Source: Incurvaria masculella
Taxonomy: Eukaryota > Arthropoda > Insecta > Lepidoptera > Incurvariidae
Direction: 5' to 3'
Length of the DNA: 64,000 bases
NCBI GenBank assembly: GCA_946894095.1
Contig: OX335643.1
Span: 6,249,036 to 6,313,035 of the forward strand
This document shows positions 12,339 to 24,267 of this stretch, piece by piece. The translations under genes were made by a program, and so were the position numbers. How positions within the stretch are numbered: position 1 is the first letter of the stretch; each line of letters starts with the position of its first letter. The notes under the pieces were generated by a model that was not told the DNA's origin, searched no databases, and saw nothing but the letters and a program-made list of their open reading frames with translations.

Positions 12339-12834
12339 TAGGCGCAGATAAGGTCTTGCGTGGAGTACTGTTCACATTTGTGGGATGGCTCAGCTTGCTC
12401 TCTGGACTCGATACAGCGTCGGGGCGTGCGCCTCGTCGACGACCCTAAGGTATCCCTTAATTTAGAGACCCTTCAACTCAGAAGGGACGTAGGGTCTCTC
12501 TCTGTCTTATATCGTCTTTATCATGGAGAATGCTCATCGGAGCTGCATAACGCTGTTCCTCCATCCTCATTCTACCTTCGGTCAACGCAGAACAGGGAAA
12601 ACATGAACAAATTCACAGTCGACATTCCAAAAATAAGAACCCATCGATCCTCTAGATCGAATCGATCTATACGGTCGGTAAACAATGGAATGAACTCCCT
12701 TCCGAGGTGTTTTCTCCAAATTACGACCTGGGGTCCTTCAAACGTGGTGTGAAGAAGCACCTGGCCGGCCGGCATGGTTTTCGCAGCCCCTCTGAATGGG
12801 CGAAACCCATGGGCGTCGTCGGGAACCTTTAGGT
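12339..12834 (+). pseudogene. LINE (CR1/Jockey-like) reverse transcriptase C-terminal fragment
   Basis: Starts AQIRSCVEYCSHLWDGSA and continues with QRRGVRLVDDPK and LYRLYHGECSSEL, the familiar C-terminal tail of non-LTR reverse transcriptases of the CR1/Jockey type. After a frameshift near 12690 it goes on as KQWNELPSEVFSPNYDLG and FKRGVKKHLAGR to a stop at about 12832. Only the 3' end of the element is present, as usual for 5'-truncated LINEs. Confidence 0.88.
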
Positions 12835-13688
12835 CATGGCGTACGCCATATGCCGCGCTTAACATAAAAAAAGATAGACTTTTACCAACACCAAGTGTTC
12901 GTAGGAATCTCCACATATCATTAGGAGGGCGTTTTGTATTCCTATACAGCAATTTCTATAACACCTATTTCTTGAAGCCTTGTGAACAGTTTTCGTCAAT
13001 CGGGTTCCGTTCGTGTTTACGCTTAAGAGCATCTCGACGTCCCATCATGCGGCGAATCATAATTACATTGAAAAAAACGGAGCCCATTTTTACCTCAAAC
13101 CTTCATAAACATCATTAAAATATTTTTTTATTGATAGCGAGCTAGCCGGAGCACGGGTTATCTCAGAGACTTTTGTGTGGTTACAACAAAACTAAGAAAG
13201 ACGATAACCTTTTTTACATTAGAATCTCGGACACGATATGTGATCGCTCTAGTCGTATCATAACAGAGAGCATATCATAACGTCGGAGGTACAGTAAGCG
13301 CCAAACGTACAAGGGCCCAACATACTCTGAGACAAGGGCATACATGCTCGAGCTAAGTTTAGCGCCAACTATCCACAACTGTATTGCATTTCCCATTGTT
13401 TTGTTTTACTGATGAAATTCACAGATTCATTATATTCAGAGTTCAAACTCACGTTTGGAAGTTGCCTGAAATTACTTTTCGAACTTAATTTTTTTAATTT
13501 CAAGATTTGATATGTTTTTATTCAGTCATACTTTTCAAAATCTCTGAATCAAATGGTCAATCTTTGCAGTCAATGTCCGCAACAGCAGGCAAGGCATTAA
13601 ATCAATGTATGTAAAATCTGAAACACTGTAACAGGAGACATTGATTACGGGCGGAGGGACTGTAGGAGAATTCTAAATTATGGGCATA

Positions 13689-13748
13689 AGGCGAAATTGG
13701 TATACGCAATGCACGCGAAGGATATGTTTTGCTGGTTCGGGTCCAGCC
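13689..13748 (+). other. tRNA-like sequence, probably a SINE head
   Basis: GGCGAAATTGGTATACGCAA and GCTGGTTCGGGTCCAGCC: the same family as 25815-25880. Its upstream neighbour (13540-13688, with GAGGGACTGTAGGAGAATTC) recurs at 26080-26227, so both places hold pieces of one composite repeat. Confidence 0.5.
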
Positions 13749-14128
13749 TTTCAGTGTATTCCTACAGTAGTTTTTTGTTTACGATCGATTATACATACAT
13801 ACATATCACTTCCCTTGGGCTTGATTTCAGCCCATTAGTAAGCGTTTTCAACTCAAAAACTATAAGCGGGTGTGCGCGTAGTCTTCCCTCTACAAGACTA
13901 ATTGATAATGCCAATCATCAGAGTAAAAAAATGTCTACTAAAACATCATTTCTATATTGGCTACGAAATCAATCTGATGGCGTCGAAAATTAACTAAGAT
14001 GTCCGAAATGTCCTTATGCAAACATTGATTTCAATGCGACTCCGATAAAGGTGACAGCCCAGCTTTACCCGTTCCAATTGTAACTAATCCATAAATAATC
14101 CAATTGTAACTAAAATAAATGCGTAACA

Positions 14129-14462
14129 TTTTTGGGAGTAGAAGTTGATGCGAAGTTAAACTGGAAAAGTCAAATTGAAAAATATCTAAAAAACTTGCAA
14201 GTGCTTGTTATGCCTTGAAAACGCTTAAAAGAACTGCAACAATAAAAACTATGAAACTTGTTTATTTCGCATACGTTGAAGCTATTCTAAGATATGGCCT
14301 TGAGGTATGGGGTACATGTACTGAAGTAAATAAAATATAAAGATTGCAGAAAAAGGCTGTGCGAATTATTATGGGATCAAAATGGAATGATAATTGCAGG
14401 CCTCTTTTTAAGCAAATGGAAATACTGACTGTAATAAAGGAGATATATATATGCAACCGGAG
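14129..14462 (+). pseudogene. second LINE reverse transcriptase C-terminal fragment
   Basis: Reads VEVDAKLNWKSQIEK, then ACYALKTLKRTATIKTMKLV, YFAYVEAILRYGLEVWGT, and after a stop codon RLQKKAVRIIMGSKW and CRPLFKQMEILTVIKEIYI. This is the widespread C-terminal region of insect Jockey-like reverse transcriptases, from a different subfamily than the one at 12339. Broken by at least one in-frame stop. Confidence 0.85.
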
Positions 14463-14835
14463 TTCCAGTGACTTTTTTGGCGTAAAGAAATGTAATCGAT
14501 AGTGTTCGAAACCATCGATAATTATTATTAATGATTTTGTTATTATTAATTATTTGATTTTCAAATATTTTAACTTTCATGAGAACTCCAGCTAATATAA
14601 TTCGATCTAAACAGACTTTCAACAAATAGTTCCCTTGCAGAAAGAGTAGAGCCATCTGTTATCCGATATTTAAAATAATTTAAGATTATAGAAATGTTCG
14701 TAATTTATTACTATAATTCTTTTTTCAATTAGATATATTGTGCCACTACCCGTACCGTACGTATTTATTTTCAAAAATACATTGACACACAATATATCTT
14801 AGCTAAAATTATAATCCGATGCGCAGCGCCATCTA

Positions 14836-15288
14836 TTGCATAATAGTGATAATATGTTGTATTTGTTTTTTCGAATTGCACGTTTCTCTCGTGGCGAAGT
14901 GGCGCTCTTAGGTAGGGATTTTATCGCCGCTTTCGAGCTTGAATTGAGGCCAATCAGGTTCGGAGAAGCGAAGTATAACTTGGCGTCATTATATGATAGG
15001 TATCCTCAAGTTTTTTCGGAGCAGCTAGGTCGTTGTAAAATGTTCAAAGTCCATTTGACGCTTAAACCAGATTCGAAGCCAATTTTTTTTAAAGCAAGGT
15101 CAGTAGCATTCGCGTTACGGAAAAAAGTGGAGAGCGAGTTAGATCGACTGGTCGACGTCGGAGTGTTGATTCCGGTTGCATTTTCAAATTACGCGACACC
15201 GATTGTTCCCATACTTAAGACAAACGGGTCGATACGGGATATGTGCCGATTTGCCTGGAAGTGGAAAAATATCCCCTACCGAAAATAG
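14836..15288 (+). pseudogene. Ty3/Gypsy pol fragment 1: protease end and start of reverse transcriptase
   Basis: Reads through SRGEVALLGRDFI (C-terminal part of a retropepsin, LLGRD) into the reverse transcriptase lead-in with DRYPQVFSEQLGRC and FSNYATPIVPILKTNGSIR. The usual ICGDYK-type segment after this is missing and the frame shifts, so a small deletion joins this part to the next. Gag and the protease active site are absent: the element is truncated at its 5' end near 14870. Confidence 0.85.
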
Positions 15289-16889
15289 ATGAGTTGTTCG
15301 CTCGACTCCATGGTGGAGAAGAGTTTAGTAAGTTAGATTTGTCGGCCGCATACAATCAGCTCGAGCTAGACAATGAGTCGCAGTCTTACACCACTATCAA
15401 TACGCATAAAGGTCTATTTAAGTACACGCGACTGGTTTTCGGATTATCGAGTGCTCCGGCAATTTTTCAGCGCACTCTAGAGTCGATCCTTTCCGGTATT
15501 TCAGGGGTTCTCGTATTTTTAGACGATATTTTGATAACGGGAAGAAACCGAAACGAGCATATTGAAAATTTAGAGCGAGTTTTTCAGAAGTTAAAAGACA
15601 CCGGTCTTACCCTTCAAAGGGAAAAGTGTGTATTTTTGCAAAAGTCCGTTACTTATTTGGGCTACGTAATAGATAAGAAAGGGATACGTAAATCCAGTGA
15701 AAAAGTTAAGGCGATGTTAGAAATGGAAGTACCCAAAAATATTAATCAATTGCGTTCATTTTTGGGAATGATAAATTATTATCGAAACTTTATACCTAAC
15801 GCGTCGCAATTACTGAGCCCGTTGTATGGGTTAGCGAAATGGGAATGGGGTAGCGCGCACGAGCGAGCCGTCACCGAGGTGAAGGCGGAGCTGGCGGCCG
15901 AGCGCGTTCTGGCTCATTTCGACCCGGGAGCTAGGCTGTGTTTATTGTGTGACGCGGGCCCGACGGGGGTATCAGCTATTTTGGCACAGATTGAACAAAA
16001 TGAAAAAGGCGAAACCGTAGAAAGGCCCCTATCGTATGGGTCGCGAAGCTTGTCTGTACCGGAGAAAAATTACAGTCAAATTCAAAAAGAGGCAACGGCC
16101 ATTATCTTTGGTGTTCGGCGCTATCACCATTATCTCTATGGTCGCAGTGAACCTTCCATTTTGAAAACAGACCACAAGCCCCTGTTAGCAATTTTCGGGT
16201 CAAATAAGGGGGTACCGGAGGTTACGGCAAATCGGTTACAAAGGTATGCTACGTTTCTGTCAGCGTATAATTTCAAAATAGTACTTACAAAGGGAACAGA
16301 TAACGCTGCAGATTCCTTGTCGCGCGCCCTGCCTCCGCTGCAGCCAGGGCAGTCTTCCACTGCGCAGGTGCAGGGCTCGCTCGACCGCTGTCCTTGCGTA
16401 GACGATCGAGCTTCATATATTCGGTTCGTGACAGACGGCGACTTACCAGTTACGTTGGAGCAGCTGCGCCGCGAGACACAAAGCGAAGAAGTGCTGAGCG
16501 CGGTCGCGGACCTCGTGCAGCGCGGCTGGCCCAAGAAGAATGGGGACGTTCGACTCGCGCCGTACTTTCACTGTCGACTTCAGTTGTCGTACGAATCGGG
16601 GTGCTTAATGCGCGGGCACAAGGTAGTCGTCCCGCCCGCGTTCCGCGAGAGGATCATCAAGGAATTGCATAGATCGCATTTGGGCATAGTCAAGACCAAG
16701 GCGGAAGCGAGAAGTCGATTTTGGTGGCCGGGGATCGACGCCGATATCGAGCGCTGCATCGCGTCGTGCGGCGTGTGCACGCAGCTCCGAGCTGCGCCGC
16801 CGCGCGCGCCGCCCGCGCACTGGCAGTTCCCCCCCCCCCCATCCATGGTACGGAGTTCATCTCGATTTTCTCGGGCCGCTTACGGGTAA
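15243..16889 (+). pseudogene. Ty3/Gypsy pol fragment 2: reverse transcriptase, RNase H, integrase zinc region
   Basis: Continues from LEVEKYPLPKIDELFARL. Reverse transcriptase fingers and palm with LVFGLSSAPAIFQR and the catalytic LVFLDDILI; connection with SFLGMINYYRNFIP; RNase H with LLCDAGPTGVSAILAQ, SRSLSVPEKNYSQIQKEA and LKTDHKPLL; integrase HHCC zinc region with HRSHLGIVKTKA, FWWPG and CIASCGVCTQ. The frame is lost in a run of twelve C (16829-16840). Copies DNA from RNA and inserts it when intact; this copy is not. Confidence 0.92.
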
Positions 16890-16890
16890 A

Positions 16891-17622
16891 ATGTACGTAA
16901 TAGTAGTCGATGCTTATTCCAAATGGATCGAGTGTTTCCAAATGAACACGGGGTATTCTACGGGGGCCTTAATTGAAAAGTTGTATGAGGTAATTTCGAG
17001 GTTTGGAATTCCACACACGATCGTGACGGACAATGGCACGTCTTTTACGTCTCGAGAGTTTAAAAGATTCTGTGAATTAAATACTATTACTCATATAACG
17101 ACTGCCGCCTACCATCCGGCGAGCAACGGCCAAGCCGAAAGTGTCGTTAAAATTGGGAAAAAGGGTATCAAAAGTATTGCTGAAAAACATTGCAACAAGG
17201 AATTACAAAGTAAATTGATGGAATATTTATTTCAGTATCGTAACTCAGTACATTCTTCGACGGAAAAATCTCCCGCCAGTCTGCTCTTTGGTCGTCAGCT
17301 GCGCACCCGTCTAGACGTTTTGAAACCGTGTGGCGTTCCGCCGCCACCGGAGTCCACGCGCGCCGCCGCCGCGGCGCTCGCTGAAACTGTAAAGACAAAT
17401 CAGTCCTTGCAGCTTAGGTATCACAATGGATCCAGGAAAAAGGTATTCATAGTGGGTGATTCAGTGTTATTTAAACAGTACACTCATAATAAAGTGGATT
17501 GGATCAAAGGGGTCATATCAAAAGTTTTGGGAGCCAACACTTACCTAGTGTACGCAGAGTCCTTAAAGAGCACAGTAAAAAAACATCTGGACCACACTGA
17601 GAAAAATGAGGCCGAAGCATGA
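16891..17622 (+). pseudogene. Ty3/Gypsy pol fragment 3: integrase core
   Basis: Integrase catalytic core in the next frame: VVDAYSKWIEC, then GIPHTIVTDNGTSF (second Asp) and YHPASNGQAE (Glu), so the D,D,E set is visible, with the first Asp (HLDFLGPLTGK) lying just upstream beyond the frameshift. It ends with a basic tail and TGA at 17622. No long terminal repeats were recognised on either side. Confidence 0.9.
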
Positions 17623-18079
17623 TACAATCAGTGATTGTAAAGTGAATTGTGTTTAATCACAACTATCTACGTGCCACAGTGACTATGAAATGTTAATATT
17701 CTTACAATGCGGTTTTTTGAATTTACAATCATGAAATAGTAAAATCAGGAATTACAATCCCTTGTAACTCCAAATGTCTAATCTATTACCGCAACACTCG
17801 AAAATAAACTGCACAGTTTTTGTGTGTAAAAGGATCAAATACATTATACCTGTTTGTAACATTTAATTACTAGTGAGGGTTGGTGTTACATTCTAAAGTA
17901 ATGAATACACTCTAATGTAGTTGCAACAATAGATATTTATGCAAACAATCTTATTCTGTAAATATCTACAATAGAAGAGTGTAATAAGTAGTATTTTAAA
18001 TTATTGCTATAAAAATCTGAAAATGTAGAAACAGTAATAACAAACAGTATGTAACAGCTATAATCGCAATGTTGCAGAT

Positions 18080-18845
18080 ACAATGAGCTGTCATTACTGC
18101 AACGACCTGTATTGTTTTCACAAATTTCTGAAATAATACTGAATTTAATTGTTTTTATTAATATTTGGAGTAATGCGTTACAGTCTCTTATGATATTGGC
18201 TTAACCTAGATGTTAAGCATTACAATTTGAATAGTACTCGGTATTTACCAAATACAATAAGCTACCATTACTGCAACTATCTTTATAGTTAGCATAAATA
18301 TCTGATTTTATATTAACTTTAAATGTTTTTATGAATATCTGAAGCAATGTGCAACATTTTCTTAGGATATTCCCTACGCCTAGATATCAAGCATTAGAAT
18401 TTGAATAATAATCGGTATATATCAAAAACAATTAGTTGTCATTACTGCAACTATCTGTATTGTAAGCGTAAATATCTGAAAAAATTGCTCCTATAAATGT
18501 TTTTGTGAATATCTGAGTTGAGGCGCAACAGAATCCCACGATGGTCGCTACACCTAGATTTGAATTATTGCAACTTGAATGGTACTTGGTTTTTTATCAA
18601 ATACAATAAGCTATCATTACTGCAACTATCTGTATTGTTAGAACACATATCTGAAAGAATACTAGCTGTAATTATTATTGTAAATATCTGAACGTGTACG
18701 TTACGTTTCTTATTATGTTCGCTACACCTAGATTTGTAGTATTGAAATTGAAGAATAAAATAGTACTTGTGTTATTATCACGAATATCTGAAATAACACT
18801 AACTTTAAAAGTTTTTTATAAATATCTGAGGCAGCGCATTAAATA
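18080..18845. repeat. degenerate tandem array, left
   Basis: Four to five diverged units of about 165-185 bp, each with CATTACTGCAACTATCTGTA, AATATCTGAA and TACACCTAGATT. No open frame. AT-rich. Confidence 0.7.
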
Positions 18846-18849
18846 AAAC

Positions 18850-20500
18850 CAATAATAAAAATGAAATTAGAGATATAAACATAAATATGACATACATACA
18901 CACTACATCTATCGGAAATCGGTTCGGTAACTAAGAAATTCAAAATGGGGATCACGTTTTACAAATATGACAAAGTAATCGAATATAAAAAAAAATCGCT
19001 CTTAAATAGAGGTATTCACTAACATGTTTTAGGTAGCTAACGTTGACGATGATCGTTTTAACGTGAAATAAGATCAAATCACTAGTGATAGTCTACATCT
19101 CTATCGTTGCATTTTTAACGTCTGCTGCTCTAGCGTCAACTAATTTATCAACGCTAATCCGTAAGGTTGAAAGGTATCGAAATTTTTGAGATTGAGACTG
19201 AGATTATAATAAGATTTCTTTGTCTCTGTAAAACCTAAAACAAAGCGATTGGTACGTTTACTGATTTAGAGGTTATGTAATGGTGAAAATATCCATACTT
19301 TTCTGTATCGTAAATAACTTAACACTAGTGGCTTTCTGAGTTTTAGACCTGAGAGTTAGAGTCCGTCTTTGCCTAGCTTAAAACTGAATAAACCGCGCAT
19401 CTTAAAACAAAATGATATTATTTTTCTTATATTTTCTCAGTTGCTACGCCGAGTCGATACCGATTTTTTTTTAAATTCGGACAAAAATATCTTGGGATAT
19501 TGACGCTTCCGATTTGAAGTTCGTTTACCAAAAATAAAACTCTTAAGTTGTCTGAAGAAAAAACAATGTTTACCCTTTACTTTAAAGTAGGTATATCACC
19601 AAATACTAGAAATGAGTCTAACTGTGTCCTAAGCCTAAAAGCGAGAGATTTCATAAAAATTACCTGCATAAATTAGTACATCTCTTAATCAAAACTACAA
19701 AATGACAATAAGTACAATTTTTTTATGAAAGTGTACTATGATATAAACGTGGCTCTCTCTATCCAATAAAACCTTATTTTGTGATAAAATATCAGAAGGC
19801 AAGTTACTGAATACCCTTCGAGTGACTGACGAATAAGAAAGAAGGTAAATCTGTTTTAAACAAATCATTTTCTGTCGACTAAAATTTTGTATAATATTAA
19901 ATCCATACGCCTGGCAAACTTCTGTGATCGTCGATGGAAATTTGGAATAACGCTTTTTAATACAGTATTATTCTGTGATGGCAGCAATTATATTTTCTAT
20001 GTCAGCAATCTGTGATGTTCGCGGCACAAACAGATAGTTCTAGGTTTTTTTTTTTTTTTTTGTCATTACAGGTCTAGATAGTAATGGTAAACTTAAAGAA
20101 AGTTGTATCGACATTTCGTAATTTTCAAACGAACATAATCAAAATGTTCTCAGTAAAATCAGATTGCAGTGAACACAGTGTCACAGTAAAGTCAGCATTC
20201 AGAAGTATAGTGTGACAATAATTGTATAATATTATCTAAAATCTTTATGTTGACAATAATATACTACAAAGTAAATATTGATATAAAACGAAGGAACACG
20301 AATATTCCTGTCTGTTTTGTTGTGAACGTCACTCGGCGGGTACGTGTTGTAATCTGTGGTGTGGTCGGCGTGCGTCTCTCCATGGTCTCTCCTTTGTCCG
20401 TTGTGCTGTGCCGATCGAAGTATACTGGGCAGACGCCGCAAGCAGCCGGCTAAAGGCTGTCTTCGATAAAACCGGGGGTGGCGGCACAATCTTTGACTAT
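18850..20500. other. no gene seen, possible 5' region of the plus-strand gene
   Basis: AT-rich up to about 20270, then a moderately GC-rich patch (20280-20490) in front of the first candidate exon that could be a promoter or 5' UTR. A T17 run is at 20046-20062. No known motif. Confidence 0.35.
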
Positions 20501-20531
20501 CTTAATACATATCCACGTTTAAAGAAGCTCA

Positions 20532-20570
20532 ACCTTAGATGAAAAAGAAGAGCTCAACGGATATCAGTTG
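20532..20570 (+). CDS. candidate exon of a small plus-strand gene
   Basis: Ends at a GTAAGT donor (20571). In the phase that fits the next exon it reads TLDEKEELNGYQL; an in-frame stop lies 6 codons further upstream, so the exon must start in this interval or the gene starts at a splice site here. The 5' border is not resolved. Confidence 0.3.
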
Positions 20571-20939
20571 GTAAGTATTTTTTGTCTTATTAATATTTTA
20601 AAACTTACCCGGGACATAACTACAATATTTAGTTTGACGGCTTACCTCGCGTGTGAGGAGCAGGACGATCTTTCATGTGTCCACTTCTAATTTGAGAACG
20701 ACTTATCCAATTTGTATCTCTTCTGTATGCATGCCATAATGTCATGTGAACATAAAAAATCTCCTGGCGCGCCTCATATTAGTGTAGTATTATAAATGTG
20801 AAAGTAACTTTTTCTGTCTGTCTGTTACGTCGTTTGAATGGGGATCACAGTATTCTGGTGCTTACGGGCCCACCTTAAGCTTACTTATCTACAAAGTTTA
20901 CATCAGCCTTTATTACTATTGCATGTTTTTTTGTTTCAG

Positions 20940-21105
20940 TTGATTCACGATTTTGATTTCTCATACAAAAATAAGGAACATTGCCTCTTCACAAACATCG
21001 CCACCTACAGAGCAGGAATACTAGAGATTGCCAGAAGTAAATCAACCACCACCAGCGACAATGACATTAAGATGGACATAGACGACTATATATCTGCAGC
21101 TGAAA
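20940..21105 (+). CDS. exon of an unrecognised plus-strand gene
   Basis: 166 nt between a strong acceptor (TTTTTTTGTTTCAG) and a GTAAGT donor. Reads LIHDFDFSYKNKEHCLFTNI, ATYRAGILEIARSKSTTTSD and NDIKMDIDDYISAAE. Mixed charged, no membrane segment, one Cys. Phase 0 in, phase 1 out. I do not recognise the family. It lies between two degenerate repeat arrays, so it may be a host gene or an element-encoded one. Confidence 0.5.
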
Positions 21106-21651
21106 GTAAGTTATTATACTACATTGTATGTAAAATATTTAAATTAAATTTTTTTTTTTCAAAGCAGTGATATTATAATTTCACTAGTGAATTTTTGTTA
21201 TACAATTTTTTGGTGTTAAATATTGTATGATGGTACAAGATTTAACCCTTCGTGTGCGAGTCCGACTCGCGCTTGCCCGGTTTTCTTATTGGGTTTCATG
21301 TTCTATAAATAATCCAATCTGATATAAATACGTTAAATAAATAAACAAACATTCATACCATACTCAGATAAACTTCGGTAAGCGCGACAAATGTTATGTG
21401 CAGCAACGGTGAGGACTACACCTTAAGAACCTAAGATTTTTTTTAAATTTAAGACATTCAGCCATCGCTTATGTGTGTAAGAAATAGTTTTAACTCGACA
21501 TGATTGTTAATAACCACACCCACCGTCATGACATTGGCCCAACACACCACAATCTCGTAGGAATTAGGTTCCATGCCGGGACCTTACCTTTATGTGGATT
21601 AACATCTATTTAAATTCTTATTTTATTAATCTATGTATTTATACTTTATAG

Positions 21652-21782
21652 AGACGTCGACACAGCAAATGGGCAGCACTTCCACTTCTGCCACACTTAA
21701 TTTCGGGAGCTACTTTACGGACAGCCACACCAAATACAAACCAAGAAGAAAATCTATTTCGACCGTTGAATACCTATTATAA
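21652..21782 (+). CDS. terminal exon of the unrecognised plus-strand gene
   Basis: 131 nt after a TATAG acceptor; phase fits the previous exon. Reads KTSTQQMGSTSTSATLNFGS, YFTDSHTKYKPRRKSISTVE, YLL and TAA. Ser/Thr-rich with a basic KPRRKS patch that could be a nuclear-localisation or phosphorylation site. AATAAA follows at 21873-21878, about 90 bp after the stop, as expected of a real 3' end. Confidence 0.5.
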
Positions 21783-21872
21783 ATACTTACCTACCATAAG
21801 TGTGTGCATTGGTAAGAAATTCAAGCCCATATTCTGTGCTCAAAAGTGTAATTTGTGTTATACCTAAAATGT

Positions 21873-21878
21873 AATAAA
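21873..21878 (+). terminator. poly(A) signal AATAAA of the plus-strand gene
   Basis: AATAAA 91 bp after the TAA of the terminal exon at 21652-21782. Confidence 0.5.
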
Positions 21879-22261
21879 AAAAGATTTTCCTATTTTTTAT
21901 GGTAAGGATAGTATTGGAGGTGTAAAAATAACTCGTCTAACCTTTGATTTCACCACCTCCATTATTTCAAATTAAGGTTAGTATAAAATAATTTTGATTT
22001 TGAACTAGTGAGTTAGGTACGTAATTATCATGTAGTATTGGCAACGCTGTGAACGTTTTTTATTTTAACAATAAATGTGTAAACTAAATCAAACTGTATT
22101 TTAGTAATGGCATTCACCTTTCCTGTTACAATACTAAATATAAGCTTTGTGTTTTAATTGAATTTCTGGAGTGAGGTGCATATAGTATGTAAATAAATGT
22201 AAGCTTATACATAGTATTGCACATTTAAACTTGTATTCGCTGCAATTTTCGTTCTATAATC

Positions 22262-22567
22262 CCTACAGTACGCCAAATTATTAATTACAATTACCGTATT
22301 ACAGTCGCCACATTGAGACAATAGTCACTTCCTGGTTGTAATTTACAGTTTCAGTTATCTGTGTATGTAACTACTTCGTATGCAGATACATATTTACTTA
22401 TTAAATCATGTCATTATTGCATCAATTAATAAGTAAATATGAATCTGTATAAAAAGTAACACAAACACAGATAAATACAACTGTAAATTACAACCAGGAA
22501 GCGACTATTGGCTGAATGTGACGACTACAATAAGGTAATTGTAATTACTAATTGGCGTATTGTAGGA
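22262..22567. repeat. large imperfect palindrome
   Basis: CCTACAGTACGCCAAATTAT and onward, through CACTTCCTGGTTGTAATTTA to ATTTACTTATTAA, returns in inverse order as TTAATAAGTAAATATG, TAAATTACAACCAGGAAGCG and ATTGGCGTATTGTAGG. Arms are about 130-140 bp with mismatches and small gaps. Confidence 0.75.
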
Positions 22568-22619
22568 ATTACTAGACGAATATTATAGAAAATACAATTA
22601 GGATGCTTGTCCACAATAT

Positions 22620-23140
22620 TGTTGACAGTAATGAGAACAAGTCAGATAGTAGAGAAAACCGTAGCATAGTGTGAAAACAACCATCTCTAAAAGTATCTAC
22701 TAAAGCCAGATGGTCGATGTACCGATTAAAGATTTTGGCTGATACTATTCAGTACAATAACCATTACAGTCAGATAGTAAAAGAAACAATACGATAGTAT
22801 ATAAACAACTATATCTACGAGTACCTACTAAAATCAGATTGTAGAAGTAACCATTAGGGTTTTAGCTGAGACTATTCGGTATAATAGCAATTACAGTCAG
22901 GTAGTAGAAAAAACGATACAATAGCATATAAACAACTATCTCTAATGGCACCTGCTAAAGCTAGATGGTAGAAATAACAATTACGGGTTTTAGCTGAGAC
23001 TATTCAGTACAATATTCATTATAGTCAGGTAGTAAGAGAAACAATAAGATAGTATATAATCAACTATCTGTAATAGTACCTACTACAACCAGATGGTGGT
23101 AGAAGAAGTTATAGATTATAGTTGAGACAATTTAAACGGT
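22620..23140. repeat. degenerate tandem array, right
   Basis: About four units of about 130 bp, each with CAGATGGTAGAA, GGGTTTTAGCTGAGACTATT and ACAGTCAGATAGTA. The CAGATAGT core is the complement of the ACTATCTG seen in the left array, so the two arrays face each other. Confidence 0.65.
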
Positions 23141-23539
23141 AAAGATCACAACATAGATTGTAAACACAACCATAGAAGCGTGTTCCCCGTATAATTTAAG
23201 ATGGCAGAATTTTGTTACAAATTACAAAAAGTAGATAGTAATGGTAGCCTTCTGATTGCTGTCCATGTAAATACTATGCAGATTGTTAGTTTAAATTACA
23301 TTTTATTGATATTAACAGTAATCTTCTGATTGCTGTCCATGTAAATACTATTTAGATTGTTAAATCGCAAATACATTTAGCAAAATGTACACCTTACAAT
23401 TATTTTTGCTGTCCATAAAGTCACTATCTTGAGTGTATCCCCAGTGCAGACTGAGTGTCAGGAGAACCATTTTTTTTTTTCAGTGCAATTGCTTCAGTTT
23501 AAGGGAAGAACGGAGGTAGGAGAATCATCGAGCTCGGTT

Positions 23540-23925
23540 AGGGCGGACATGTTGCCCCGCCGCCGCCGCCGCCGCCGCCTCCGCCGCCGTCGTCCCCGCC
23601 GTCGCCGCAGCCGCCACCGCCTCCGCCGCCTCCGACCGCGGAGGGTGCAGCACGGAGTGCGAAGAAACAGCCAAGGTCAGACAGAGAAAGACGAGGTGCA
23701 AGTGCGGATGAGGAGCTGGATGTCATCGAAGTCATCTCTGACTATGGTAACGATAATCACTCTTTCTACGGCGATGCAGAGGACGAAGTTCAAGACCGCG
23801 AGGAAAGGGGTGCGGCGAGTGAGAAGAGTCGCGCGACACCGCCGCCCCCGCCCCCGCCCCCGCCCCCGCCCCCGCCGCCGCCGCCGCCGCCGCTCAGCCG
23901 CGACGGCCGCGGACGCGCTCTGTAG
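23540..23925 (+). other. proline-rich open frame over GCC/CCG repeats, possible exon or pseudogene
   Basis: One frame has no ATG but reads VAPPPPPP..., SSPPSPQ, then TAEGAARSAKKQPRSDRERR, GASADEELDVIEVISDYGND, NHSFYGDAEDEVQDREERG and a second proline run, stopping at TAG 23923-23925. The acidic middle looks protein-like. An upstream stretch (VQLLQFKGRTEVGESSSSVR, from about 23480 after a poly-T/CAG acceptor) is in another frame, so a repeat-length change may have broken it. The overlapping arginine-rich frame is a shadow of the same repeats. Confidence 0.3.
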
Positions 23926-24267
23926 ATGCGGCTGCGACGTCTCCTCCGCATACCTCGCCGATTAGACGCAGACCGCGCAAACGCATAAACTATAAATTAT
24001 AAAATAGGTTAAGAATTGTTGGTTGATTATTGTTTGATGTTTTACATGAGCTAGAGATTAAGGTGATGGGATAGTATGTATGTATGCGGGTAGGCAATTA
24101 TATTCAGTGCACTGCCATCGCTACTCCGTGTCATTTGTGTTTCATTTCGTTGGTTTCCCGTTCATACATATTAGTAAGTGAATACGTTTTTTTGTAAATG
24201 TTATTATTCACGTTCCTACATTAAGGCTCTGTAGGCTATTGATGAGCTGTGTAGTATTGTAAATATA

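Larger units (their letters stand above)
14870..17622 (+). mobile_element. Ty3/Gypsy retrotransposon, 5'-truncated, frameshifted
   Basis: Encloses the three pol fragments. Domain order protease-RT-RNase H-integrase places it in Ty3/Gypsy. Internal GC content is clearly higher than in the AT-rich surroundings, especially at 16300-16850. The flank at 14129-14462 is an unrelated LINE piece. Confidence 0.88.

Noticed and set aside
12572..13118. Open frames on both strands near the first LINE fragment
   Set aside because: They overlap the 3' end of the LINE, whose frameshifted plus-strand reading explains the sequence.
16136..16941. Minus- and plus-strand frames overlapping the Gypsy pol
   Set aside because: Shadows of the GC-rich RNase H/integrase coding region.
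23429..23965. Arginine-rich 178-residue open frame
   Set aside because: It is the GCC/CCG repeat read in another frame; the overlapping proline/acidic frame has more protein-like composition.
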